Source: Halococcaceae archaeon
GTDB taxonomy: Archaea; Halobacteriota; Halobacteria; Halobacteriales; Halalkalicoccaceae
Length of the DNA stretch: 6,782 nt
Assembly: GCA_007128515.1 (NCBI GenBank)
Contig: SKXI01000223.1
Coordinates: 1 to 6,782, forward strand
Reading direction: 5' to 3'
The notes under the pieces are model-generated. The model was not told the origin of the DNA, did not search any database, and saw only the letters and a program-made list of their open reading frames with translations. Shown in pieces: positions 1 to 5,613 of this stretch (within the stretch, counting starts at the first letter, position 1; each line of letters begins with the position of its first letter). The translations under genes were made by a program, and so were the position numbers.

Positions 1-192
1 GTCGAGGCGACCGACGCTTTCGGCAGCTACGACCTCTGTGCGGAGACCGACGAACACGGACGGGAGTGCATCGAGTTCGGGATCGGCGACGCGTATGGCG
101 ACGGAACCGTCACCGTCGACGGGGCGGAGGTGTTCGTCTCACAGGCAGTGGCCGAGACCGAGCCCTGCCCGTGGGATCGTCGCTGGGATTGA
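1..192 (+). CDS. C-terminal end of an unrecognised acidic protein (5' part outside window)
   Basis: Frame 1 is open from the first base to a TGA at 190-192, giving the last 63 residues of a protein whose start lies upstream of the window. The visible part is acidic and looks beta-rich, alternating Gly/Asp turns with short hydrophobic strands (residues 24-29 and 36-47). It has three cysteines: C13 and C23, ten residues apart on either side of an EHGRE stretch, and C56 close to the end. I see no membrane segment and recognise no family. The acidic composition and codon use match the neighbouring haloarchaeal genes, which supports it as real coding sequence. The stop codon touches the left arm of the inverted repeat that starts at 193, so the present 3' end could be the native one or could have been set by an insertion. 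Function unknown. Confidence 0.6.
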   Translation, partial: VEATDAFGSYDLCAETDEHGRECIEFGIGDAYGDGTVTVDGAEVFVSQAVAETEPCPWDRRWD

Positions 193-270
193 TACTGTCG
201 GCTGTAACCGTGTGAAGATTCTCGACACCACGGGTGGTCGATGATCTCCAACGACGTACAGCCGACAGTA
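193..270. repeat. Perfect 14-bp inverted repeat with 50-nt interior
   Basis: The arm TACTGTCGGCTGTA at 193-206 is repeated as its exact reverse complement TACAGCCGACAGTA at 257-270. Pairing stops cleanly on both sides: 192/271 and 207/256 do not pair. The interior holds a smaller imperfect hairpin around 223-240 (CCAC-GG-GTGG core). The left arm begins at the base after the stop codon of the upstream gene. I see no matching target-site duplication at the outer edges. It could be a transcription terminator or processing hairpin for the upstream gene, a small non-autonomous mobile palindrome of the kind known from haloarchaea, or an operator pair. The sequence alone does not decide. Confidence 0.85.
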
Positions 271-310
271 AGAGCACCCGAAGCCGGCGAAACCGGCGGC
301 GAAACGGCGT

Positions 311-317
311 TCTTTAG
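311..317 (+). promoter_or_regulatory. Putative TATA-like box of the MFS gene
   Basis: A TTTA core (313-316) lies 26-29 bases before the ATG at 342. This is the spacing expected for a leaderless haloarchaeal transcript starting at or next to that ATG. Just upstream, 283-297 can form a small GCCGG-CGAAA-CCGGC hairpin of unknown meaning. Confidence 0.5.
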
Positions 318-341
318 CCGTCCGGCGTGAACCGGGGGTGG

Positions 342-1487
342 ATGAAGAGCCGGACCCGCTGGACGCTCGCGATCCTCGTCTTCGTCGCCGTCGACGCGGT
401 GAGCCTGCAGATCCGCGGCGCGTTGCTCCCGAGCATCGGCGAGGCGTTCGCCGTGAGCGAGGGCGCACTCGGCCTCGTCGCGCCCGCCGGAACCGTCGGC
501 TTCCTGATCGCCGTGCTCGCCGTGGGGATGGTCGCCGGACGGGTTCCGATGCGCCCCGCGCTCGTCGGCGGCGTGGCCTGCGGCGCGCTGTTTCTGGGGG
601 GGATGGCGATCGCCCCCTCCTACTGGCTCCTGCTCTCCTTGCTGTTCGTCCACGGCGCGGCCCTCGGCGTGTTTCGAGGGCTGGACCGGGTGCTCCTGAG
701 CCACCTGTATCCCGATCGCAGGGGAAGCGCATTCAACCTCCACTCGCTCGCGTGGGCCGTCGGTGCGGTTTCGGGCCCCGCACTCGTCGCCCTGTTGCTC
801 CCCCGTGTCGACTGGCAGGTCGTCTTCGCGCTCGTCGCACTCGGCTTCCTCCCGGTGCTCGTCCTCCTGCGCGGGCTCTCGGTCCCCGAGGGCGTTCGCA
901 ACGAACAGCCCCTCTCGCTCTCCTCGGTCCCGGACCTGCTCCGGAAGCGATCGATCTTCGGGATGAGCCTCGCCCTGCTCTTCGTCGGCGGGATCGAAGG
1001 GACGGTGTTCACCTGGCTGCCGTTCTACGCGAGCACCTCGCTCCCGCCCGCGACCGCCGCGCTCGCGCTCTCGGCGTACCTGCTCGCCTACATCCCGGGC
1101 CGGATCGCCTACACCACGCTCGCGGACCGGATCGCCTACCGCCCGCTCTTGCTGGTGATCTCGACCCTCGCCGTCCCCGCGAGCTACCTCGCGTTCGTCG
1201 TCGCCGAGGGTCCCTCCCTGCTCGTCTCGGTGTTCGTCCTCGGGCTGTTCGTCTCCGGGCTCTTCCCGACGCTCTCCGCGGTCGGTGTCGACGCAGTCCC
1301 CGAGTACAGCGGTCCCGCGAGCGCGATATCGACCGCCGCGACCTACATCGGCATCGCGGTCGTCCCCCCGATCGTCGGGCTGGTCGCCGAACGCGAATCG
1401 ATCGCGGTCGCGATGGGGATTCCGGTGGCCCTGCTCGGGGCGGTCACGCTCGTCGTCGCCTGGCTCTGGCTCGTCGGCCCCGAGTAA
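342..1487 (+). CDS. MFS-family transporter (12 predicted helices)
   Basis: A 381-residue, very hydrophobic protein with the length and layout of a major facilitator superfamily secondary transporter in the cytoplasmic membrane. About twelve membrane segments fall in two halves, with a polar central loop at roughly residues 178-205. Family features are an early Arg in helix 1 (LQIRGALLP, residues 22-30), a degenerate motif A after helix 2 (GMVAGRVPMRP, 62-72), and its repeat in the second half (GRIAYTTLADRIAYRP, 253-268). The substrate cannot be read from the sequence; exporters and sugar or organic-acid carriers all share these traits. I chose ATG 342 over the in-frame GTG at 327 because the TTTA box at 313-316 would start a transcript at about 340-342. 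The gene ends 32 bases before dacZ, which has its own box, so co-transcription is possible but not required. Confidence 0.88.
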   Translation: MKSRTRWTLAILVFVAVDAVSLQIRGALLPSIGEAFAVSEGALGLVAPAGTVGFLIAVLAVGMVAGRVPMRPALVGGVACGALFLGGMAIAPSYWLLLSLLFVHGAALGVFRGLDRVLLSHLYPDRRGSAFNLHSLAWAVGAVSGPALVALLLPRVDWQVVFALVALGFLPVLVLLRGLSVPEGVRNEQPLSLSSVPDLLRKRSIFGMSLALLFVGGIEGTVFTWLPFYASTSLPPATAALALSAYLLAYIPGRIAYTTLADRIAYRPLLLVISTLAVPASYLAFVVAEGPSLLVSVFVLGLFVSGLFPTLSAVGVDAVPEYSGPASAISTAATYIGIAVVPPIVGLVAERESIAVAMGIPVALLGAVTLVVAWLWLVGPE

Positions 1488-1490
1488 CGG

Positions 1491-1497
1491 GTTTAGG
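1491..1497 (+). promoter_or_regulatory. Putative TATA-like box of dacZ
   Basis: GTTTAGG begins four bases after the MFS stop codon. The TTTAG core (1492-1496) is 24-28 bases before the dacZ ATG at 1520, consistent with leaderless initiation independent of the MFS gene. Confidence 0.55.
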
Positions 1498-1519
1498 GGA
1501 GAGGGCCGTAGCGCGAACG

Positions 1520-2080
1520 ATGTCCCACGCGGACGGCCTCTCGATCGAGTACGAGCGTCACCGTCGGGTTCGTGACCTGATAGCCGTCGTTCGGTACTGC
1601 CTGGAGGGGCTGAGCCTCGGCTTCGACGCCCACGACGATCCGCACGCGAAGGGGCCCGGCGCGTACCTCGCCGTCGTCGCGGGACTGGGTCTCGCCGACC
1701 ACGCCGATCCGATGGGGAGCAACCGGTGGCCCGTCGAGGCGTGTGCGGAGCCACTGGTCGACCTCGACGCCTTCTCCGACACGCTCGCCGAGGTCGCGCT
1801 GACCCGTGACGGTGCGGTCGTACTGAGCGTCGACGGCGTGGTGCAGGAGCAGATGGTCCGCTTCCGGGACCTCCCGGACGGCCGCTCGGCGTACGCCGAC
1901 TGGATGGGCTCTCGACACATGAGCGCGCTCGACACCTCCCGTCACGAGTCGGTCGTCGCGACGCTCACGCTCAGCCAGGAGTCCGGCCGTGTGACCGCCT
2001 TTCGCGACGGGGAGTACGAGGCCGTCGAACGGGAGGCGATCGCTGCACGCTGGCGTTCGGCGGACGATCAGCCGGTGTAG
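1520..2080 (+). CDS. dacZ: Archaeal diadenylate cyclase DacZ (c-di-AMP synthase)
   Basis: A 186-residue protein that I read as a DisA_N/DAC-domain enzyme, which condenses two ATP into cyclic di-AMP in the cytoplasm. The characteristic blocks are in order: the DGA motif (residues 97-99, in [13 protein letters not shown]), the RHR-type motif as [11 protein letters not shown] (130-140), and the SEE-type motif as SQESG (152-156). The domain fills the C-terminal half. The first 90 residues form a separate N-terminal region (for example [20 protein letters not shown], 45-64). In Haloferax volcanii, DacZ makes c-di-AMP, which is tied to osmoadaptation and has to be kept within limits; the same role is inferred here. 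Motif variants are RHM for RHR and SQE for SEE. The start is the ATG placed 24-28 bases after a TTTAG box; the reading frame runs open far upstream of it, but only as a shadow of the MFS gene. The tail overlaps the convergent NTF2-like gene by 13 bp. Confidence 0.85.
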   Translation: MSHADGLSIEYERHRRVRDLIAVVRYCLEGLSLGFDAHDDPHAKGPGAYLAVVAGLGLADHADPMGSNRWPVEACAEPLVDLDAFSDTLAEVALTRDGAVVLSVDGVVQEQMVRFRDLPDGRSAYADWMGSRHMSALDTSRHESVVATLTLSQESGRVTAFRDGEYEAVEREAIAARWRSADDQPV

Positions 2081-2397
2081 GTCACCAGGCCGTCGATCCC
2101 TCCGGACGCGACCGAGAAGACGTCGACGAACTCGAACAGCTCCTCTCCCTCGGAACCGAGCAGCCGCCCCCGGACCGCGATACCCGGCTCGCTCGTGTAG
2201 ATAGCGAGGACCTCGTGGGTCGTATCGGTGAGCGGGCGCTCGTCTCGCATGAACCGGACGAACGCCTCGGGGCTCTCGAAGCGTCGGTCGGGGCGCTGCT
2301 GGGTGAACCCCGGCGTGAGGAGCGCTCGAAGCTCGTCGTAGCGGTGGTCGTCGAGCGCCCGGTAGTACGCCCGGACGAGGTCGTCCCGGTCGGTCAT
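2068..2397 (-). CDS. NTF2/SnoaL-like small protein
   Basis: A 109-residue soluble protein. The N-terminal helix pattern ([19 protein letters not shown], residues 5-23), a TPGF loop (28-31), a second helix (SPEAFVRFM, 42-50) and C-terminal beta strands ending in FEFVDVFSV (88-96) match the nuclear transport factor 2-like alpha+beta cone. Haloarchaea carry many such proteins annotated as SnoaL-like or 'nuclear transport factor 2 family'. The fold holds small-molecule enzymes and plain dimeric binders alike, so no reaction can be assigned. ATG 2397 was chosen because the reading frame upstream of it overlaps tsr3 antisense, and because a CTCTTT box lies 26 bases upstream on this strand. Its last 13 bases overlap the end of dacZ tail to tail, and it is divergent from tsr3 with 78 bp between starts. 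Confidence 0.78.
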   Translation of the reverse strand: MTDRDDLVRAYYRALDDHRYDELRALLTPGFTQQRPDRRFESPEAFVRFMRDERPLTDTTHEVLAIYTSEPGIAVRGRLLGSEGEELFEFVDVFSVASGGIDGLVTYTG

Positions 2398-2419
2398 GGT
2401 CGGACGAGGGTGCGGGAGG

Positions 2420-2426
2420 GAAAGAG
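2420..2426 (-). promoter_or_regulatory. Putative TATA-like box of the NTF2-like gene
   Basis: On the minus strand this reads CTCTTTC, centred about 26 bases before the ATG at 2397. It is a weak match to the haloarchaeal TATA consensus and rests mainly on spacing. Confidence 0.35.
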
Positions 2427-2446
2427 CGTGGCGCCGGGGCGCACCC

Positions 2447-2454
2447 CTTTTTTC
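2447..2454 (+). promoter_or_regulatory. Putative TATA-like box of tsr3
   Basis: A run of six T (2448-2453) in otherwise GC-rich DNA lies 23-28 bases before the GTG at 2476, the spacing of a leaderless promoter. Between it and the opposing box at 2420-2426 sits a bulged GC palindrome (2428-2444, arms GTG-CGCC/GGCGCAC). Confidence 0.5.
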
Positions 2455-2475
2455 CCCTCGTCGCCTCCCCCGACC

Positions 2476-2970
2476 GTGGAGGTACACGTCCGCTACGAGG
2501 GCGACGACGACCCGGAGAAGTGTACGGCCCGCAAACTCGCCCGGTTCGACCTCGCGGCGCTCCATCGCTCCGATCGGGCGACGCCGTACGGGATCGTGCT
2601 CAACCCCCACGCCGAGCGCGCCCTCTCGCCAGCGGACCGGGCGGAGAGCGACCGCCTCGTCGCGCTCGACTGCTCGTGGGAGTCGGCGGGCGAGGCGCTC
2701 TTCTCCCTGTCTGGCACCCACCGCGCGCTCCCGTTCCTCGTCGCCGCCAACCCGGTGAACTACGGCCGACCGTTCGAACTCACGACGGTCGAGGCGCTCG
2801 CCGCAGGTCTCACGATCCTCGGCGAGCGAGAACGGGGCGAGGAACTGCTCTCGAAGTTCCGGTGGGGCCACACATTCCTCGAACTGAACGACGAGCCGCT
2901 CCGTCGCTACGCCGAGTGTGCGGACTCGACCGAGGTCGTCGCGGTCCAGGGCGAGTACCTGGATCGGTGA
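2476..2970 (+). CDS. tsr3: 16S/18S rRNA aminocarboxypropyltransferase Tsr3 (DUF367 family)
   Basis: A 164-residue protein of usual length for archaeal Tsr3. Tsr3 transfers the 3-amino-3-carboxypropyl group of S-adenosylmethionine to a (pseudo)uridine in the small-subunit rRNA, a late step in 40S/30S maturation. The family signatures are nearly unbroken: DCSW (residues 65-68), [15 protein letters not shown] (85-99), [15 protein letters not shown] (102-116) and [15 protein letters not shown] (124-138). The N-terminal part ([18 protein letters not shown]) with KLARF (20-24) is also typical, as is the conserved HR before LPF. Start: the GTG at 2476 gives the family's usual N-terminus and follows a T6 box at the leaderless distance; the longer open frame upstream runs antisense through the NTF2-like gene and is not coding. 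The downstream zinc-finger-like gene begins 61 bp later in the same direction. Confidence 0.93.
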   Translation: MEVHVRYEGDDDPEKCTARKLARFDLAALHRSDRATPYGIVLNPHAERALSPADRAESDRLVALDCSWESAGEALFSLSGTHRALPFLVAANPVNYGRPFELTTVEALAAGLTILGERERGEELLSKFRWGHTFLELNDEPLRRYAECADSTEVVAVQGEYLDR

Positions 2971-3031
2971 CCGGTCGGTCGTGGCCCGGTCGTACCCTCT
3001 CATTGAAAGGGCTCGGTCGGATACGTGACCC

Positions 3032-3373
3032 GTGGACGAACACACGCCTCCGGGGGAGATCGAGGACGTTCCGACGGCTCGCTGTTCGCGCTGCGACCGG
3101 GAGTGGGACCTGGAGTACGAACTGGGGGAGCTCTGTGCCGGGAACGCGGCGCTCGAACAGTTCGCCCTCGACCACCAGCGACACACCGGTCACTTCCCGG
3201 ACGACGTGACGCCGTGGCAGGCGACCTGCAGACAGTGTCCCGACCGAGAGGCGTTCCTGCGCGAGCGGCCGGCGCGCCGCTGGGCCGAGACACACGCCAG
3301 ACACACCACGCACGGGGTGACGCTCCGTGATCCCGACGGCGGGGAGAGCGTCGTCGAACCGGGCGGGACGTAG
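3032..3373 (+). CDS. Small protein with two CxxC / HxRHTxH putative zinc-binding modules
   Basis: A 113-residue soluble protein that I do not recognise by name. It contains the same ligand pattern twice: C18-x2-C21 then H48-x2-H51-x2-H54 (HQRHTGH), and C66-x2-C69 then H88-x2-H91-x2-H94 (HARHTTH). The shared H-x-R-H-T-x-H ending resembles the helix end of C2H2 fingers, but with much longer loops (26 and 18 residues between the Cys and His groups). I infer two tandem zinc-binding modules; a nucleic-acid or protein-binding role is possible but not shown. The C-terminal 20 residues look disordered. The GTG start at 3032 is the only reasonable one; AT-rich bases at 3000-3009 lie at about the leaderless promoter distance. 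It ends 6 bp from the convergent membrane protein gene. Confidence 0.75.
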   Translation: MDEHTPPGEIEDVPTARCSRCDREWDLEYELGELCAGNAALEQFALDHQRHTGHFPDDVTPWQATCRQCPDREAFLRERPARRWAETHARHTTHGVTLRDPDGGESVVEPGGT

Positions 3374-3379
3374 CCCTTC

Positions 3380-3673
3380 TCAGGGGCGAACCGTCGCCCA
3401 GACCGCGACGATCCCCAGTAGCACCGCCGGGAGCAGCGGGAAGACGATCAGCGCGACGAGATACGAGAGGTTCTCCGCGACGAGGTGCGGCAGGAGGTAG
3501 ATCGCGACCGGCGCGACGACGAACGCCAGCAGGACCGTCGCGACGAGCACCCACCCCCGGGTGTCGAACTCGCGCTCGCCGGGGTCGACCTGCTGTTCGC
3601 GGATGTACGGGTCGTCGACCCCCGGACGGTAGGTTCGGCCCCCGTCCGTCCGCTCTCCCTCCTCGTCGCTCAT
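3380..3673 (-). CDS. Two-helix membrane protein of unknown function
   Basis: A 97-residue protein. The first 38 residues are hydrophilic and acidic (DDPYIREQQVDPGEREFDTRG around 20-40) and are followed by two hydrophobic segments, about residues 41-62 and 69-94, with a short charged turn (LVAENLS) between them. This makes a small integral membrane hairpin with a soluble N-terminal tail, a layout common among haloarchaeal hypothetical proteins. No catalytic or binding motif is visible, so function is unknown. ATG 3673 is the first start in the frame, and a minus-strand AGTTAC stretch (3695-3700) sits 22-27 bases upstream as a possible TATA-like box. It is divergent from the six-helix membrane protein gene, with 115 bp between starts. 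Confidence 0.75.
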   Translation of the reverse strand: MSDEEGERTDGGRTYRPGVDDPYIREQQVDPGEREFDTRGWVLVATVLLAFVVAPVAIYLLPHLVAENLSYLVALIVFPLLPAVLLGIVAVWATVRP

Positions 3674-3757
3674 CGGGCGTGACTCGGGCCTCCGGCGGTA
3701 ACTAGCTTTCTCTCTCGCTCTCGACCGGCGAGCCCGTACCGTGGGCGGATATCAACG

Positions 3758-3763
3758 TTTAGG
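3758..3763 (+). promoter_or_regulatory. Putative TATA-like box of the six-helix membrane protein gene
   Basis: TTTAGG lies 26-31 bases before ATG 3789 and has the same core as the boxes at 1492 and 4384. It argues for ATG 3789 over the earlier in-frame GTG at 3741, which would lie upstream of the box. Confidence 0.5.
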
Positions 3764-3788
3764 ATGCCTCGTCACCGCCTTCGAGCGT

Positions 3789-4388
3789 ATGCGACGAGAG
3801 GGTGGCGAGGTGACGGGGAGGCTCGGACTGATCGCCGGGGCGGCGTGGGTACTGCTCGGTCTGGTCTGGTTCGCGGGCGCGCCGATCTCGGACGCGATCG
3901 GCTGGCGAGCGATCGACGTGCTCTGGACGCTCTGCGGGATCGCGGGGCTGGCCGCGCTCGTCTCGCTGCACCGGCCCTACCGACACGAGTACGGCCTTCG
4001 GGGGCGAGTCGGCCTCTGGATCGCGATCGTCGGGACCGCGATTTTCGTCCTCGGGACCGTCGCCAGCGCCCTCACCGGGGGCGAGAGCGACCTCGTCTTC
4101 GTCGCGGTCACGCTCGGCTACCTGCTGGTGTTCGTCGGATCGGCCGTCGTGGGCGTCTCCTTCCTCCGTGTGGGCGTCGCCTCCCGTCCCGGCTCGATCC
4201 TCTTCGTCCTCGCGCTCCCGCTCGGACTGCTCCTCGCCGGCCTCGTCGGGGTCGCGCTCGCCCCTACCGTCTCTGGATTCGACGTCGAGGGCGCGGTCGC
4301 GGCCGGCCCCCCGGTCCTCTACGGACTCGGCTGGCTCGCGATCGGCGCCCGGGTCCGGACCGAACCGGATCGTCAGGGTGGGCTTTAG
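3789..4388 (+). CDS. Six-helix membrane protein of unknown function
   Basis: A 199-residue protein with six hydrophobic stretches (about residues 11-30, 41-60, 73-95, 103-127, 135-158 and 169-188) joined by short loops. One conserved-looking cytoplasmic-type loop is basic (HRPYRHEYGLRGR, 61-73). There is no recognisable transporter signature, and the family is unknown to me; haloarchaea have many such hypothetical membrane proteins. The start is ATG 3789, chosen because a TTTAGG box lies 26-31 bases upstream; a longer form from GTG 3741 would add 16 residues that precede this promoter. It ends 24 bp before moaB, and its stop codon is part of the likely moaB TATA-like box, so the two genes are tightly packed but probably separately promoted. 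Confidence 0.75.
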   Translation: MRREGGEVTGRLGLIAGAAWVLLGLVWFAGAPISDAIGWRAIDVLWTLCGIAGLAALVSLHRPYRHEYGLRGRVGLWIAIVGTAIFVLGTVASALTGGESDLVFVAVTLGYLLVFVGSAVVGVSFLRVGVASRPGSILFVLALPLGLLLAGLVGVALAPTVSGFDVEGAVAAGPPVLYGLGWLAIGARVRTEPDRQGGL

Positions 4389-4390
4389 GG
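4383..4390 (+). promoter_or_regulatory. Putative TATA-like box of moaB, overlapping a stop codon
   Basis: CTTTAGGG lies 23-30 bases before ATG 4413. The TAG inside it (4386-4388) is also the stop codon of the membrane protein gene upstream, so the promoter element and the coding end share bases. Confidence 0.5.
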
Positions 4391-4412
4391 GCTCGACGAT
4401 CGAATCCGGAGT

Positions 4413-4955
4413 ATGGCGAACGACCACGACCACGGAGCGCACGAACACCACCACGATCACGACCATCACGACCACGACCTCGACAGCGTCTCGGTCGCGA
4501 TCTACACGATCTCGTCGACGCGCACGCTGGAGGACGACCCCGCGGGGGACGCCATCGAGTCGATCCTGGACGAGTCGGGGATCGAGACGGCCGAGCGGGC
4601 GGTCGTTCCGGACGACGGGGCCGCGATCACGGAGTCCGTCGAGGCCGCGGCGAGCGGTCCGGAAACCGACGCGGTCGTCACGACGGGCGGGACGGGCGTC
4701 ACCCCGGACGACGTGACGATCGAGGCGATCGAGGCGCTCTTCGAGAAGGGGTTGCCCGGGTTCGGGGAGCTGTTCCGGACGCTCTCGTACGAGGAGGTCG
4801 GCACGCGCGTCGTCGCGACACGGGCGACGGCGGGGATCGTCGACTCCACGCCGGTGTTCTGCCTGCCGGGGAGCGAGAACGCCGCACGACTCGGTGCGGC
4901 GGAGCTGATCGCCCCGGAGGTCGCCCACCTCGCGGGGCTCGCGGGTCGCGAGTAG
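4413..4955 (+). CDS. moaB: MoaB/Mog-type molybdopterin adenylyltransferase with His-rich N-terminus
   Basis: A 180-residue protein of the MoaB/Mog (gephyrin G-like) family, which adenylylates molybdopterin to prime it for molybdenum insertion in cytoplasmic molybdenum-cofactor synthesis. Family motifs are TTGGTGVTPDDVT (residues 90-102, with the GGTG loop and the following Asp pair), FGELFRTLSYEEVG (117-130), ATRATAG (135-141) and the CLPGSENAARLG segment (150-161). The added feature is an N-terminal tract with ten histidines between residues 5 and 21, mixed with Asp/Glu, before the domain begins at about residue 25. Such a tract probably binds divalent metal, but its purpose here is not known. 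No other cofactor gene is in view. ATG 4413 follows a TTTAGG box at the leaderless distance. The gene ends 4 bp from the convergent PH-like membrane protein gene. Confidence 0.9.
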   Translation: MANDHDHGAHEHHHDHDHHDHDLDSVSVAIYTISSTRTLEDDPAGDAIESILDESGIETAERAVVPDDGAAITESVEAAASGPETDAVVTTGGTGVTPDDVTIEAIEALFEKGLPGFGELFRTLSYEEVGTRVVATRATAGIVDSTPVFCLPGSENAARLGAAELIAPEVAHLAGLAGRE

Positions 4956-4959
4956 ACCC

Positions 4960-5601
4960 CTACAGCCGCTCGTCCTCCGCGACCGCGCGGTAGACCCGGT
5001 GAGGGACCAGCACGCCCGCGCGCTCTCCGCCGGCTTCGCCGTCCAACCGCGCCCGGAGGTAGACGGCAGGTCCGAGCCGAACGGTGCTGAGACGGCGCAC
5101 CCGATCGAGGTCGATTCGGCCGCCGTTGTACGTCACGAGCCCGGTTGCCGGATCGTAGCGGCCGTCACCGGCGAAGACGGCGACGACCGGGATCGATGCG
5201 ACCAGTGCCGCCGTGTACGCCCCGCCGAACAGCAGGTTCCAGAGCAGGAGTTCGGGTCCGACCAGTTCGTAGAGCGCGAGCTGTGTCGGCGCGACCGCGA
5301 GCGCGCCCACGACGACGTACTGCCAGCCCTCGCCGCGCTCGGGCGTCAGGAGCGAGTTCATTGGGTCGTCGAGCGCCTCGGGCGTCTCGCCGACGACCAG
5401 TACGCTCGCCACGAGCGCCGTCACCGCGAACGCCCCGACAACGATCGGGAGCCACCCGAGCGCGTCGAGTGACCCGAGTCCGGAGCGAGTCAGGTAGGCC
5501 AGCGCGCTGCCGAACGCCCAGACGAAGAAGAGACCGAGGAAGCTGCGAAGGGCGAGGGAGTCGGGACCGAAGACGTGCCACTCGATCGGCTCGTGTCGCA
5601 T
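4960..5601 (-). CDS. Four-helix membrane protein with PH-like C-terminal domain
   Basis: A 213-residue protein. A short N-terminal tail (MRHEPIEWHVFGPDSLALRS) is followed by two hydrophobic segments (about 18-38 and 48-70), a hydrophilic loop (71-92), and two more segments (93-113 and 119-143). The last 70 residues form a soluble domain with DGRYDPATGLVTYNGGRIDLDRVRRLSTVRLG (146-177), then alternating strands and a final helix. That pattern resembles bacterial/archaeal PH-like domains attached to membrane proteins; the resemblance is by eye and moderate. Function unknown. ATG 5601 is the first start in the frame and lies about 26 bases from a minus-strand CTATTCC box, itself inside a 9-bp inverted repeat. 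The upstream cupin gene on the same strand ends 43 bp away. Confidence 0.75.
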   Translation of the reverse strand: MRHEPIEWHVFGPDSLALRSFLGLFFVWAFGSALAYLTRSGLGSLDALGWLPIVVGAFAVTALVASVLVVGETPEALDDPMNSLLTPERGEGWQYVVVGALAVAPTQLALYELVGPELLLWNLLFGGAYTAALVASIPVVAVFAGDGRYDPATGLVTYNGGRIDLDRVRRLSTVRLGPAVYLRARLDGEAGGERAGVLVPHRVYRAVAEDERL

Positions 5602-5613
5602 GAACGGAAGACA

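Noticed and set aside
38..244. 68-residue plus-strand open frame crossing the 193-270 palindrome
   Set aside because: It is out of frame with the well-formed acidic C-terminus ending at 192, and its Ser/Arg-rich translation is typical of a shadow frame.
283..310. GGCGAAAC-like near-repeats before the MFS gene
   Set aside because: Two short, inexact copies and a 5-bp hairpin are within what GC-rich intergenic DNA gives by chance; not a CRISPR or iteron array.
338..1519. Open frame joined in phase to the N-terminus of dacZ
   Set aside because: This part is an Arg/Pro-rich shadow of the MFS gene. A TTTAG box and the ATG at 1520 mark the real dacZ start.
27..1754. 575-residue open frame on the minus strand
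   Set aside because: It lies antisense to the MFS gene and dacZ, is extremely rich in Arg, Asp, Glu and Gly without any domain pattern, and is the usual shadow frame of GC-rich haloarchaeal genes.
2398..3186. Minus-strand extension of the NTF2-like frame to 3186
   Set aside because: It is antisense to tsr3 and the zinc-binding gene, with low-complexity translation. The domain starts at ATG 2397.
3759..4928. 389-residue minus-strand open frame
   Set aside because: It is a shadow of the six-helix membrane protein gene and moaB; its apparent valine run is only the complement of the moaB His tract.
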